A DNA stretch of 64,000 bases, taken from NCBI GenBank assembly GCA_964478075.1, contig CAYZGO010000008.1:1-64000 (forward strand). The letters are read 5' to 3'. The notes under the pieces are model-generated. The model saw only the letters and a program-made list of their open reading frames with translations, searched no databases and had not been told where the DNA came from. Position numbers and translations under genes: made by a program. Shown here piece by piece: positions 25,373-33,669 of this stretch (its first letter is position 1; every line of letters starts with the position of its first letter). This DNA comes from DAOUEX01 sp034430235 (GTDB lineage: Bacteria; Chloroflexota; Anaerolineae; UBA2200).

Positions 25373-25774
25373 GTTCCTTATCCAGGGCTGGTTCAGTCCG
25401 TCTTTGGGGAAGAGTCGCAATCCTCAGGCCGCTGGACTCATTCGTGCGAAGCCTCCCCAAGGCCCTGATAACATGCTGCGTGCCCTGCTGAGGCCAGTGG
25501 AAATCGTTGTCGACGACCTCCGGGAGGGTCTGCTCATACCCGTGTCCCACACCAATCTTGACAAATGGCGTCGGGCGTGCTATCTTTGGCTCAATAGCAG
25601 ATAGCGGACTGATGTGATGATACTCATGGGTTGCTGCGGCCTTCCCGTAGCACGAGTGTACTGCCCGTTCAACGACGTGCAGATGTGGGAATCAGCACAG
25701 AAGGATGAATGGATGCGACGGGTGCGTCCCACTTTCCAGGCGTTCGTACGGTAGAAGAAGACAGGGAGGTCATC

Positions 25775-27172
25775 TTGAAAATCATTTTCATGGGTGCAGC
25801 GCAGACCGTGACGGGCTCGATGCACATGCTCGAAGTCAATGATTCGAAGATACTGCTGGATTGCGGTCTGTTTCAAGGACGGCGGCGGGAGAGCTGGAAG
25901 CGGAACCGCAACCTCCCGTTCGATCCATGTGAACTGGACGCTATGCTCCTCTCCCATGCGCACATTGACCACAGCGGCAACATTCCCAACCTGGTGCGCA
26001 GCGGTTACAGCGGCAACATCTACGCCACACCTGCCACGCGCGACTTGTGCAGCGCCATGCTGCTGGACTCGGCGCACATCCAGGAAAGCGACGTCGCCTA
26101 CGTAAACAAGAAAAGGCGCAAGCGCGGGCTGCCGCTAGTGGAACCCATCTATACTACCCCCGAAGCGCGTGCTAGTCTGCGGAGCTTTGTCAGCATAGAC
26201 TATAATCGCCCCTTCACGGTGGCTCCGGGTGTGCGGGTCACTTTTTATGATGCAGGACACATTCTGGGGTCGGCGATCACTGTGCTAGACGTGGAGGAGG
26301 ATGGGCGGAGCTATCGTCTGTGCTTTACGGGCGACCTGGGCCGCGTGGCCCTGCCTATCCTGCGCGACCCGGATATTGTCCCCGATGTGGACTATTTGGT
26401 CACCGAAAGCACTTATGGCAATCGCCAGCATGACAGCCCAGCAAAAGCTGGGTCCGCCCTGTGCGACGTGGTGCGCCGCACATACGAGCGCGGCGGCAAA
26501 GTCATCATCCCTGCCTTTGCCGTGGGGCGCACACAGGAGATCATATACGATTTGCACAAGCTCATCCTCACTGAGCGACTGCCTTCGTTGCCCGTGTACG
26601 TGGACAGCCCGCTGGCTATCAACGTCACCGAGATCTTTCGCCTGCACCACGAATGCTATGATGAGGAAATCCTGAATCTCTTGCTACGGCGGGAAGATCC
26701 CTTTGGCTTCTACCGGCTGCACTACACGCGTTCAGTAGAGGAGTCGAAGGCGCTCAATGACCTACGTGAGCCGTGTATCATCATCAGCGCCTCCGGTATG
26801 TGCGAAGCAGGCCGCATCTTGCACCACCTCAAGAACAACATTGGCAACCCACGCAACACGGTGCTCTTTGTGAGTTTCCAGGCCGAGCACACTTTGGGGC
26901 GCAAGATTCTCGATGGCTGGGAAGCGGTGCCCATTTTCGGTGACAAATGGGAGGTGCGGGCGCAGATCGAATCCATTGATGGTTACAGCGCTCATGCAGA
27001 TAGAGACGAACTCCTGAGCTATGTCAAGAAGGTTATAGGCAGCGGACGGCTGAAGCGCGTTTTCGTCGTGCACGGCGAACTGGAGGCTTGCCAGGCACTG
27101 GCCGCGGGCATTCGCGACCTGGGAATGGAAGACGTGCTCGTCCCAGAGCGGATGCAGGAAGTGGAGGTCTAG
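25775..27172 (+). CDS. MBL-fold beta-CASP ribonuclease-like protein
   Basis: A 465-residue metallo-beta-lactamase/beta-CASP protein of the RNA-processing type. HAHIDHSG (about residues 61-68) is the zinc motif HxHxDH. GHILGSAITVLDV, CFTGDLGR and ESTYGNRQHD are the following ligand motifs. PAFAVGRTQEIIYDL and IIISASGMCEAGRILHHL mark the beta-CASP domain, and DGYSAHADRDELL is the final RMMBL segment. Likely an exo- or endoribonuclease of the YsgA/CPSF-like group. I start at a TTG at 25775 behind AGGGAGGT; the longer frame from 25709 lacks a ribosome binding site. Confidence 0.9.
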   Translation: MKIIFMGAAQTVTGSMHMLEVNDSKILLDCGLFQGRRRESWKRNRNLPFDPCELDAMLLSHAHIDHSGNIPNLVRSGYSGNIYATPATRDLCSAMLLDSAHIQESDVAYVNKKRRKRGLPLVEPIYTTPEARASLRSFVSIDYNRPFTVAPGVRVTFYDAGHILGSAITVLDVEEDGRSYRLCFTGDLGRVALPILRDPDIVPDVDYLVTESTYGNRQHDSPAKAGSALCDVVRRTYERGGKVIIPAFAVGRTQEIIYDLHKLILTERLPSLPVYVDSPLAINVTEIFRLHHECYDEEILNLLLRREDPFGFYRLHYTRSVEESKALNDLREPCIIISASGMCEAGRILHHLKNNIGNPRNTVLFVSFQAEHTLGRKILDGWEAVPIFGDKWEVRAQIESIDGYSAHADRDELLSYVKKVIGSGRLKRVFVVHGELEACQALAAGIRDLGMEDVLVPERMQEVEV

Positions 27173-27174
27173 CA

Positions 27175-27885
27175 TTGGGCGTGCTTGTGCAAGATGAGAC
27201 AACAGTTTTGAATTCATCGCAGGTTGGCGTCAGACGAATCAGGGTTGATTTGCATGTGCATACCTGTTACTCCCGGGACTCGCTCACCTCGCTGGAGGAA
27301 GTGATTGCGGCGAGCCTGCGTCGTGGCCTGGGCGCGTTGGCCATCACCGACCACAATACCATCAGCGGGGCACTGGCCCTGCAGCGCATAGCGCCATTTC
27401 CGGTTATTGTCGGTGAGGAGGTTGACACCACTGAGGGCGAGATCAGCGGACTCTTTCTGCAGCAGGTCATCCCTCAAGGCCTGACACCCGCGCAGACCGC
27501 AGCTCGCATCAAGGAACAGGGCGGGCTGATCTACATCCCGCATCCCTTTGACTGCCTCCGTAGTTCCAGGCTGCGCGAATCTGCCCTGCGGTCCATCCTG
27601 GACGAAGTGGATGTCCTGGAAGTGCTGAACGCCCGCGTGATATGGCCCGCTGACAACGCGCGTGCGAGACGATTCGCCCAGGCGCACAGGCTTCCAGGCG
27701 GAGCGGGCAGCGACGCGCATACCCTTTTCGAGATTGGCCAGGCCTACGTGGAGATGGAGCCTTTCACGGACAGGGATAGCTTCCTGCGCAGTCTGGCCGG
27801 GGGACGTGTGTGCGGCGGGTTGAGTTGGCCTCACGTGCATTTGTTTTCCACCTGGGCCAAAATGCGAAAACGGAGATGTGCATAG
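27175..27885 (+). CDS. PHP-domain metal-dependent phosphoesterase
   Basis: A 236-residue PHP protein. RVDLHVHTCYSRDSLTS (about residues 24-40), AITDHNT, VGEEVDT, IPHPFD and GGAGSDAHT supply the clustered His, Asp and Glu ligands of the trinuclear metal site. Related proteins hydrolyse histidinol phosphate, nucleotides or phosphoesters; the substrate is unknown here. The start is unclear. The TTG at 27175 has GGAGGT upstream at a good distance, and GTG at 27181 is possible. It overlaps nothing but is two bases from the stop of the MBL gene, so they form an operon. Confidence 0.86.
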   Translation: MGVLVQDETTVLNSSQVGVRRIRVDLHVHTCYSRDSLTSLEEVIAASLRRGLGALAITDHNTISGALALQRIAPFPVIVGEEVDTTEGEISGLFLQQVIPQGLTPAQTAARIKEQGGLIYIPHPFDCLRSSRLRESALRSILDEVDVLEVLNARVIWPADNARARRFAQAHRLPGGAGSDAHTLFEIGQAYVEMEPFTDRDSFLRSLAGGRVCGGLSWPHVHLFSTWAKMRKRRCA

Positions 27886-27886
27886 C

Positions 27887-28876
27887 ATGGACGGCGTCGC
27901 AGTTTGGCTCATCCCGGCATTGGCAGCCGTGATACCCACCATCATCTATGTGCTCGTCCTATGGTGGTTTGACCGCTATGAAAAGGAGCCACGACGCCTC
28001 CTGCTGGTGGCTTTTGTATGGGGAGCGGTGCCCGCAACCATCGCCTCCGTCATCGCCGAGGGCGTGCTGGGGCACCCACTGGCCGCACTGAACGAGGCTG
28101 CAGCCCAACTGATGACCGCCTCGCTGCTGGCTCCCGTGGTCGAGGAGGTGGCTAAGGCCCTGCCTGTCTTCCTTCTCTTCCTGTTCTTCCGCCGTGAGTT
28201 CGACAACGTGCTGGACGGTATCATCTACGGTGCGACTATTGGCTTTGGCTTCGCCATGACCGAGAACGCCTTCTACTTCATGAGCAGCTTGCGTTCTGCT
28301 GGGCTGCAGGAGCTGAGCGCCACCATATTCTTACGCGCCTTCGTCTTTGGCCTGAACCATGCGCTTTTCACCTCGGTTTTTGGTGCGGCGTTGGGTTACG
28401 CGCGCATGGCCAGGGACGGCTGTCGGCGCTGGGCTGTGCCGCCGCTCGGGCTGCTGGGAGCTATAGCTCTGCACGGCGTGCACAATCTGTTCGCTGCGCT
28501 GTCGCGCATCACCTGTTTCAGCGTGCTGCTCAGCGTGGCCAGCGATTGGAGCGGCGTGCTGGTCATCTTTGTGGTTATGGTGCTGGCCTGGCAGCAGGAG
28601 AAGCGCTGGATCGCCACGCATCTGAAGGCAGAGGTCGAAAGCGGGCTCATTAGCCAGGAAGAGTACGACATGACCGGTTCCTACCGGCGCCGGCTGGCTG
28701 CGCGATGGCGGGCCATGAGCCGTTACGGCCTTGCTGAAGCAAGACGGTTGGGCAAGCTGGCGCAACTGGCCACCGAACTGGCTTTCAAAGTGGAACAGGG
28801 CGACGAGCGCACAGCGGCGAAGCTGCGCGTGGAGATTGTGGGACTGCGTGGGGCGAAGGCAGTGGCCGATCTGTAG
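27887..28876 (+). CDS. PrsW-like intramembrane protease
   Basis: A 329-residue polytopic membrane protein of the PrsW family (CPBP-like metalloproteases). Family motifs are APVVEEVAKALPVFLLF (EExxK type), MTENAFYFMSS and FGLNHALFTSVFGAALGY, with a further HGVHNLF. In Bacillus PrsW cleaves the anti-sigma factor RsiW. An ECF sigma/anti-sigma pair is found 4 kb downstream, but a link is only suggestive. The ATG at 27887 is chosen; GTG 27878 overlaps the PHP gene end. The stop codon TAG is formed by the arm of repeat R2. Confidence 0.87.
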   Translation: MDGVAVWLIPALAAVIPTIIYVLVLWWFDRYEKEPRRLLLVAFVWGAVPATIASVIAEGVLGHPLAALNEAAAQLMTASLLAPVVEEVAKALPVFLLFLFFRREFDNVLDGIIYGATIGFGFAMTENAFYFMSSLRSAGLQELSATIFLRAFVFGLNHALFTSVFGAALGYARMARDGCRRWAVPPLGLLGAIALHGVHNLFAALSRITCFSVLLSVASDWSGVLVIFVVMVLAWQQEKRWIATHLKAEVESGLISQEEYDMTGSYRRRLAARWRAMSRYGLAEARRLGKLAQLATELAFKVEQGDERTAAKLRVEIVGLRGAKAVADL

Positions 28877-28976
28877 GGGCAAGGCATTCGAAGCAAATGC
28901 CTGCCTCAGCGGGAGACTACTTCAAGCGGACCCCCTGCCTCAATGCGAGACGTGCACGGGAATGCCTTACCCCTAC
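28873..28976. repeat. Dispersed inverted repeat, family R2 (GTAGGGGCAAGGCATTC), copy 1
   Basis: Arms GTAGGGGCAAGGCATTC (28873-28889) and GAATGCCTTACCCCTAC (28960-28976) match at 16 of 17 bases and enclose 70 bases without a gene. The left arm provides the TAG stop of the PrsW gene. A second copy is at 30996-31098. No transposase is encoded, so it is MITE-like at most. Confidence 0.85.
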
Positions 28977-29020
28977 CACTCACGTCGTGCGACTTGCTCT
29001 GTGGCCGCGGGTCGGTAGAT

Positions 29021-29049
29021 TTGTCACCCCAAGCTACCTGCGTTAGAAT
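29021..29049 (+). promoter_or_regulatory. Promoter of the YfcE-PLP enzyme operon
   Basis: TTGTCA (29021-29026), 17 bases, TAGAAT (29044-29049), 41 bases before the ATG. Confidence 0.7.
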
Positions 29050-29090
29050 TGCATCGTAACTGGGAGTATGAACGCATACGGAGGTGAGAC

Positions 29091-29576
29091 ATGCTGGTGG
29101 CTGTGTTGAGCGATTGCCACGACAACATCTGGAATCTGGAGAAGGTGCTGCCCAGGCTGGGGGGAGCGGAGGTGGCCCTCTTCTGCGGCGACTTTTGCGC
29201 GCCCTTTACGCTCAAGATGCTGGCCGAAGGCTTTGCTGGCCCGATACACGCTGTCTTCGGCAACAACGATGGCGACGTCTACCTGCTGCTCTCCGTCGCT
29301 GGGAAGGCGGGGAACGTCACGCTGCATCAGCCCATGTGCCAGTTGGAGCTTGATGGCAGGCGCATCGCCGCTGTGCACTATCCCGAATTGGGCGAGGCGC
29401 TGGCCCTATGCGGCAAGTACGACGCTGTTTTCAGCGGCCATAGTCACGTTGCCCAGGTTAAGATGCTGGGTTCTACGCTGTGGGCCAATCCCGGCGACGT
29501 GATGGGCCGCTTCGGCAAACCCAGCTTTGGCCTGTACGATACAAGCGATAACAGCTTTGAGATTCAAGAGATATAA
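29091..29576 (+). CDS. YfcE/MJ0936-family metallophosphoesterase
   Basis: A 161-residue calcineurin-like phosphoesterase. The ordered motifs are DCHDN (residues 8-12), CGDFC, GNND, HYPE and GHSH, together giving the two-metal site. The length fits the small YfcE/MJ0936 group with phosphodiesterase activity. It is the first gene of a two-gene operon; the PLP enzyme starts 12 bases after its stop with AAGGAGGT. Confidence 0.9.
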   Translation: MLVAVLSDCHDNIWNLEKVLPRLGGAEVALFCGDFCAPFTLKMLAEGFAGPIHAVFGNNDGDVYLLLSVAGKAGNVTLHQPMCQLELDGRRIAAVHYPELGEALALCGKYDAVFSGHSHVAQVKMLGSTLWANPGDVMGRFGKPSFGLYDTSDNSFEIQEI

Positions 29577-29588
29577 GGAGGTAGATTG

Positions 29589-30992
29589 ATGACAAAGGAA
29601 AGCAAGCTGATCACCGGCCCCACGTTCGAGGAGATGCTGCACCAGGAGAAGATTGACCCCCAGGTGCGCAAGCGCGCCCTGGAGATGGCCAGCAAAGACC
29701 CGCTGGATCCCATCAATCTGTACAACATCACCTGGCGCTCGCCCGAGGGAGAAATCTACTACTACGTCCTGCCGAGGCAACTGACCAACGTCGAAGCACC
29801 CATCGTGGTGCTCTACTCCAAGGACTTTCCCACTGGCAGCCATAAGGTAGGGGCGACCTATTCCGTGCTGATTGAGAAAGAACTCTTCGGCGAGGTAGAT
29901 CCTGCTATACACACCCTGGTCTGGCCTTCGACAGGCAACTATGGCATAGGCGGGGCCTACGTTGGCTGCCGTATGGACTTTGACAGCGTGGTCATCTTGC
30001 CGGAGGGGATGAGCCGCGAACGCTTTGACATAATCCGCAGCTACGGAGCGCGGGTCATAGCAACCCCAGGCTGCGAGAGCAACGTCAAGGAGATCTACGA
30101 CAAGTGCAAAGAGCTGAAAGCTGCCGACCCCGAGCGCGTGCGCATTCTCAATCAGTTCGAGGTCATGGGCAACTATCGCTTCCACTACTACGTCACCGGC
30201 AACACGATCGTGGAACTGGCAGCGGAACTCCAGCAGCAGGGCATCGGCAACGGGAAAGTGGCAGCCTATGTCTCAGCCATGGGCTCTGGCGGCACCATCG
30301 CTGCCGGAGACCGGCTCAAGCAGGTCTGGCCGGATCACAAGATTGTAGGTCTGGAGCCTATTCAGTGCCCCACGCTGTTCAGCAACGGCTATGGCGCACA
30401 TGACATCCAGGGCATCGGTGACAAGCACGCGACGTGGATTCACAATGTGCAGAACATGGATCTCCTGATGTGCATCGATGACATCGAGAGCAAGAAGGGC
30501 CTGCAATTGCTGACGGAAGTCGCAGGCTGGCGCGTCCTGACCCAGCGCTACGGTATAAGTGAAGACAAGGTGCGCATAATGGCCGAGACCTTTGGCATTT
30601 CCGGCGTGTGCAATGTGCTGGGCGCGATCAAGACGGCCGAGTTCTATGGCTTTGGCAAAGACGACGTCATTGTGACCATCTTGACTGATGCGATTGACCG
30701 CTACCATTCCGTTATGGCCCAGATGACCGCCACCTACGGCAAGATGGACGAGACGGAGGCTGCGATACGGCTGGTGAGCATTTTCCACAAGCAGAAGCTG
30801 GACTGGATCATGGAAGGCACGCGCGAAGCACGCAACCGCTGGCACAACCTGAAGTACTACACCTGGGTGGAACAGCAGGGCAAGACCATCGAGGAGTTGA
30901 ACGCGCAGCGCGATCCTGAATTCTGGTTGGCTGTGCAGGCGCGCGTGGCTGAGGTGGACGCCAAACTGCGCAGTGTACGCCAGGCGCAGTAG
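29589..30992 (+). CDS. PLP-dependent enzyme, cysteine-synthase-like fold type II
   Basis: A 467-residue fold type II PLP enzyme. The Schiff-base Lys lies in FPTGSHKVGA (about residue 86). The asparagine loop is PSTGNYGIGGAYVGC. The phosphate-binding glycine loop is SAMGSGGTIAAGDRL. It is longer than cysteine synthase, with a 100-residue helical C-terminal extension (RNRWHNLKYYTWVEQQGKTI). Such proteins occur in many anaerobes, but the substrate is unknown; a lyase or beta-replacement reaction on an amino acid is likely. It follows the YfcE-type gene with a strong ribosome binding site. Confidence 0.82.
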   Translation: MTKESKLITGPTFEEMLHQEKIDPQVRKRALEMASKDPLDPINLYNITWRSPEGEIYYYVLPRQLTNVEAPIVVLYSKDFPTGSHKVGATYSVLIEKELFGEVDPAIHTLVWPSTGNYGIGGAYVGCRMDFDSVVILPEGMSRERFDIIRSYGARVIATPGCESNVKEIYDKCKELKAADPERVRILNQFEVMGNYRFHYYVTGNTIVELAAELQQQGIGNGKVAAYVSAMGSGGTIAAGDRLKQVWPDHKIVGLEPIQCPTLFSNGYGAHDIQGIGDKHATWIHNVQNMDLLMCIDDIESKKGLQLLTEVAGWRVLTQRYGISEDKVRIMAETFGISGVCNVLGAIKTAEFYGFGKDDVIVTILTDAIDRYHSVMAQMTATYGKMDETEAAIRLVSIFHKQKLDWIMEGTREARNRWHNLKYYTWVEQQGKTIEELNAQRDPEFWLAVQARVAEVDAKLRSVRQAQ

Positions 30993-30995
30993 TGT

Positions 30996-31098
30996 GTAGG
31001 GGCGAGGCAATTCATCCAATAAACGCCTGGTGCAACCAACGCATACTTGGCTGAGGTTAGACTGGAGCAAACCACGCCAGGGAATGCCTCGCCCCTAC
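30996..31098. repeat. Dispersed inverted repeat, family R2, copy 2
   Basis: Arms GTAGGGGCGAGGCAATTC (30996-31013) and GAATGCCTCGCCCCTAC (31082-31098) differ by one inserted base. It begins four bases after the stop of the PLP enzyme and its right arm provides the stop codon of the convergent kinase gene. No gene is inside. Confidence 0.85.
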
Positions 31099-31730
31099 TC
31101 AAAAACCACGACCTCTTTCCCCTGCAGCCTCTCCAGGATTTTGGCGGCGATGAGCTCCATGTGCGAATTGTGCTTCACAAAGTCCAGGTTGTCAGAGGGC
31201 ACGGTGAGCACGGGGCACAGAGAGAGGCGCTCAATCCATTCCTCATAGAGCTGATTCAACTGTTCCAGGTAGTCAGCAGAGACGTCCTGCTCGAAATCGC
31301 GTCCACGCATGCGGATGCGCTGGAGCAGTGTGGGAACGGAAGCCCGCAAGTAGACCACCAGGTCTGGTGGGGGCAAGAACAGCGTCATGGCCTCATACAG
31401 TTCACGGTAGGTGCGATAATCTCGCTCGGTCATGTGGCCCTGGCGGTAGAGGTTCTCGGCGAACACCTCTGCGTCCTCGTACACAGTGCGGTCCTGTACC
31501 ACCATGCCCGGTCGGTCCAATATCTGATGGTGGTGGCGCAGACGGCGGGAGAGGAAGAATATCTGCGAATGAAAGCTCCACTGGCGCATGTCCCCATAAA
31601 AGTCGGCCAGGTAGGGGTTGTCGTCAACGGCCTCGTAGAAGGGCTCCCAGCCCAGCTTTTCGCTCAGCAGTGCGGTCAGCGTTGACTTGCCCACAGCAAT
31701 GTTCCCCGCCACGGCGATGAACTTTTTCAT
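31095..31730 (-). CDS. Deoxynucleoside kinase (dGK/dAK type)
   Basis: A 211-residue dNK-family kinase. Walker A is GNIAVGKST (residues 9-17), EAVDDNPYLADFY is the substrate-binding Glu region, QDRTVYEDAEVFA carries the DRS-like motif and a C-terminal lid contains RIRMRGRDFEQ. It phosphorylates deoxynucleosides for salvage. The ATG at 31730 follows GGGAGATCCAG. It lies 11 bases downstream of a longer homologous kinase, so the two resemble the paired dAK/dGK genes of Gram-positive bacteria. The stop lies inside repeat R2. Confidence 0.9.
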   Translation of the reverse strand: MKKFIAVAGNIAVGKSTLTALLSEKLGWEPFYEAVDDNPYLADFYGDMRQWSFHSQIFFLSRRLRHHHQILDRPGMVVQDRTVYEDAEVFAENLYRQGHMTERDYRTYRELYEAMTLFLPPPDLVVYLRASVPTLLQRIRMRGRDFEQDVSADYLEQLNQLYEEWIERLSLCPVLTVPSDNLDFVKHNSHMELIAAKILERLQGKEVVVFE

Positions 31731-31741
31731 CTGGATCTCCC

Positions 31742-32779
31742 TCACTCTCCGCTTTCCTGTGTGGCGCTGCTCTCTTTGATCCTCGCCAGATATGCCTCCT
31801 CCAGGCTGACGTCCAGATCGTTAGCCAGTCGCAGCAAGCAGGCCAGGGAATCTGCCAATTGCTTCTTCAAAGCTGTGGCGCGCTGTTGCAGTGCACGAGC
31901 CTGTGCTTCCTCGCGGTTGCCGACCTGTTCCAGTAGTTTCTCCTCCCCTGCCCACACTTGGTCCAACTCGCCAGCTACGCGACCCAGCACTGCCTGCAGG
32001 GCGATGAAATCGCGGTACAGATCGCTTCTGACGCCGGTTTCCTGATCTGCAGCGCGATGCCAGTACTGCAAGTCGCTCAGACGTCGCCGCCGGCCCTCGA
32101 TGATGGCTTTGCCCCGTTCCTGCGTTGGCGTCTCTATGCCCAGCAACGGGCGCTGATGCGTGCCTGTGCCTAGCGTTGACTTGGTGCGCTCCAACACGTA
32201 AGCCAGGTGGTCTGCGTTGCGCACGATGTTCAGGTTGTCCGTGTCAATAGCAAGCACCGGTGTCTGGCGGTAGTTGGCGAAGAAAGCGTCGTAGGCCTGC
32301 GCCACGTCAGCCAGGTACTGGCGCGACATGGCACGCTCGTAGGTGCGGTCACGCACGGCGATGCGCTGCATGAGCACGTCCACGTCTGCCCGTAAGTAGA
32401 CTACCAAGTCGGGTAGGGGTATCTTTTCCGCAAGCACGCCATGCAGTGTTTGGTATACCGTCAGTTCATCACTGGACAGGTTCAGCCGGGCAAAGAGCTG
32501 GTCCTTGGTAAAAGTGTAGTCGCTGACCATAGACGAGTGCTGCAGCACTCTGGCAATCACCTCGTGCTGCTGGCGATAGCGGCTGAGCAGGAAGAAAATC
32601 TGGGTTTGGAAGGCGTACTTCTCACGGTCGGAGTAAAAGTCGCTGAGGAAAGGGTTCTCTTCGAAGACTTCTAGGAGGAGTTCAGCATCCAGCTGCTCAT
32701 GGATGAGGCGGGCCAGGGTCGTCTTGCCTACGCCGATGGGTCCCTCAATGGCCACGTAGTACCTTTCTGGCACGAGCAC
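31742..32779 (-). CDS. Deoxynucleoside kinase with C-terminal MazG-like domain
   Basis: A 345-residue protein. The N-terminal 200 residues are a dNK kinase (Walker A EGPIGVGKTT at about 12-21, EVFEENPFLSDFYSD, SDYTFTKDQLFA, RIAVRDRTYERAM). The C-terminal 110 residues are helical and end in KKQLADSLACLLRLANDLDVSLEEAYLARI, which resembles the second half of MazG-type NTP pyrophosphohydrolases, with an acidic EEKLLEQ segment before it. Fusion of a salvage kinase to a house-cleaning pyrophosphatase would couple making and policing of dNTPs (inference). It is translated just ahead of the second kinase. Confidence 0.82.
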   Translation of the reverse strand: MLVPERYYVAIEGPIGVGKTTLARLIHEQLDAELLLEVFEENPFLSDFYSDREKYAFQTQIFFLLSRYRQQHEVIARVLQHSSMVSDYTFTKDQLFARLNLSSDELTVYQTLHGVLAEKIPLPDLVVYLRADVDVLMQRIAVRDRTYERAMSRQYLADVAQAYDAFFANYRQTPVLAIDTDNLNIVRNADHLAYVLERTKSTLGTGTHQRPLLGIETPTQERGKAIIEGRRRRLSDLQYWHRAADQETGVRSDLYRDFIALQAVLGRVAGELDQVWAGEEKLLEQVGNREEAQARALQQRATALKKQLADSLACLLRLANDLDVSLEEAYLARIKESSATQESGE

Positions 32780-32949
32780 CTCCTATGAGCAGGCTCACTC
32801 ATAGCATAGTGCACCCTAGAGTAAATGTCAAGGCCTTTGGCCTCAGGTTTTAAGACACAGGGCGCATTCCTCTCCGGGCGCACCCCATTTCAGACGTTCG
32901 TCCGGCGGTTGTAGTGCCACGCATGCAGCAGTGCAACTGCTGCAGGAAC

Positions 32950-32978
32950 TTGGGTATTGAAACCTTTCACCATATAAT
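32950..32978 (+). promoter_or_regulatory. Promoter upstream of the sigma factor gene
   Basis: TTGGGT (32950-32955), 17 bases, TATAAT (32973-32978). A GGAACTT at 32945-32951 resembles an ECF-type -35, but no matching -10 is clear. Confidence 0.5.
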
Positions 32979-33009
32979 GCGTATATATAGTTGACAGGAG
33001 AGAGGAGCC

Positions 33010-33669
33010 ATGGATCAAGAAGGGCGACGTCCTGAGCTTGCCGAAGGGCCACGTCCTGAGCTTGTCGAAGGGCTGTGGGTTACGGAGACCCTTCTCGGAG
33101 ACCGGAACGCCTTCGCCCATCTGGTGGATGCGTACAAGGCCCCAGTGTACAACCTCTGCTATCGCATGTTGGGAAGCGCGCCCGAAGCCGAAGATGCGGC
33201 ACAAGAGACTTTTGTGCGTGTCTACACTCGCCTAAAAACCTACAACCCGCGGCACAAGCTTTCTTCTTGGATTCTGGTGGTGGCTTCACACTATTGCATT
33301 GATCTCTTGCGCCGGCGACGCATCAAATGGCTATCGCTAGACCAAGTTCCACCCCTGCTTTTTTCCTCCAGGGATAGGGTGGAGCCAGAGGATGTAGTCG
33401 TGAGGCACGAATCTAGCGCGGAGATCAGAAGCCTGCTGCAATCGCTGCCCGCCGAATACCGGCTGGTGATCGTGCTGCGCTACTGGCAGGACCTTTCCTA
33501 TGCGGAGATGGCCCAAGTTCTGGGCACGACAGAGGGCGCCATTAAATCCAGATTGCACCGTGCCCGGCGGATGCTGGCACAACAGGTGATGGCCCAAAGG
33601 AAGCTAGAAACACAGTCTGGCGACAAAGTACAAGCGGGGAAGAAGGTGATAGGCAATGCGGTGCTCTGA
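33010..33669 (+). CDS. ECF-family RNA polymerase sigma factor
   Basis: A 219-residue sigma-70 family protein. Region 2 (about residues 32-98) contains YRMLGSAPEAEDAAQETFVRVY; region 4 (about 140-200) contains LPAEYRLVIVLRYWQDLSYAEMAQVLG and KSRLHRARRML, the helix-turn-helix for the -35. It presumably directs an envelope-stress regulon and is held by the anti-sigma factor encoded by the next gene, which it overlaps by 14 bases. The first 22 residues are not sigma sequence but come from a twice-repeated mobile-type repeat (REPELVEG-like peptides). The ATG has GGAGAGAGGAG upstream and no other good start exists. Confidence 0.9.
   Translation: MDQEGRRPELAEGPRPELVEGLWVTETLLGDRNAFAHLVDAYKAPVYNLCYRMLGSAPEAEDAAQETFVRVYTRLKTYNPRHKLSSWILVVASHYCIDLLRRRRIKWLSLDQVPPLLFSSRDRVEPEDVVVRHESSAEIRSLLQSLPAEYRLVIVLRYWQDLSYAEMAQVLGTTEGAIKSRLHRARRMLAQQVMAQRKLETQSGDKVQAGKKVIGNAVL
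33027..33073 (+). repeat. Two tandem copies of repeat R5 inside the sigma factor gene
   Basis: ACGTCCTGAGCTTGCCGAAG and ACGTCCTGAGCTTGTCGAAG repeat with a 24-base period, so they add eight codons each without a frameshift. The same 20-mer type is a familiar dispersed repeat in other bacterial genomes (from memory). Confidence 0.8.

Noticed and set aside
25293..25550. N-terminal extension of the nucleoside phosphorylase
   Set aside because: It runs through the promoter at 25344-25372 and lacks family similarity.
32945..32978. Autoregulated ECF-type promoter (GGAACTT) of the sigma factor gene
   Set aside because: No convincing ECF -10 at the proper distance; a normal sigma-70 promoter overlaps it.
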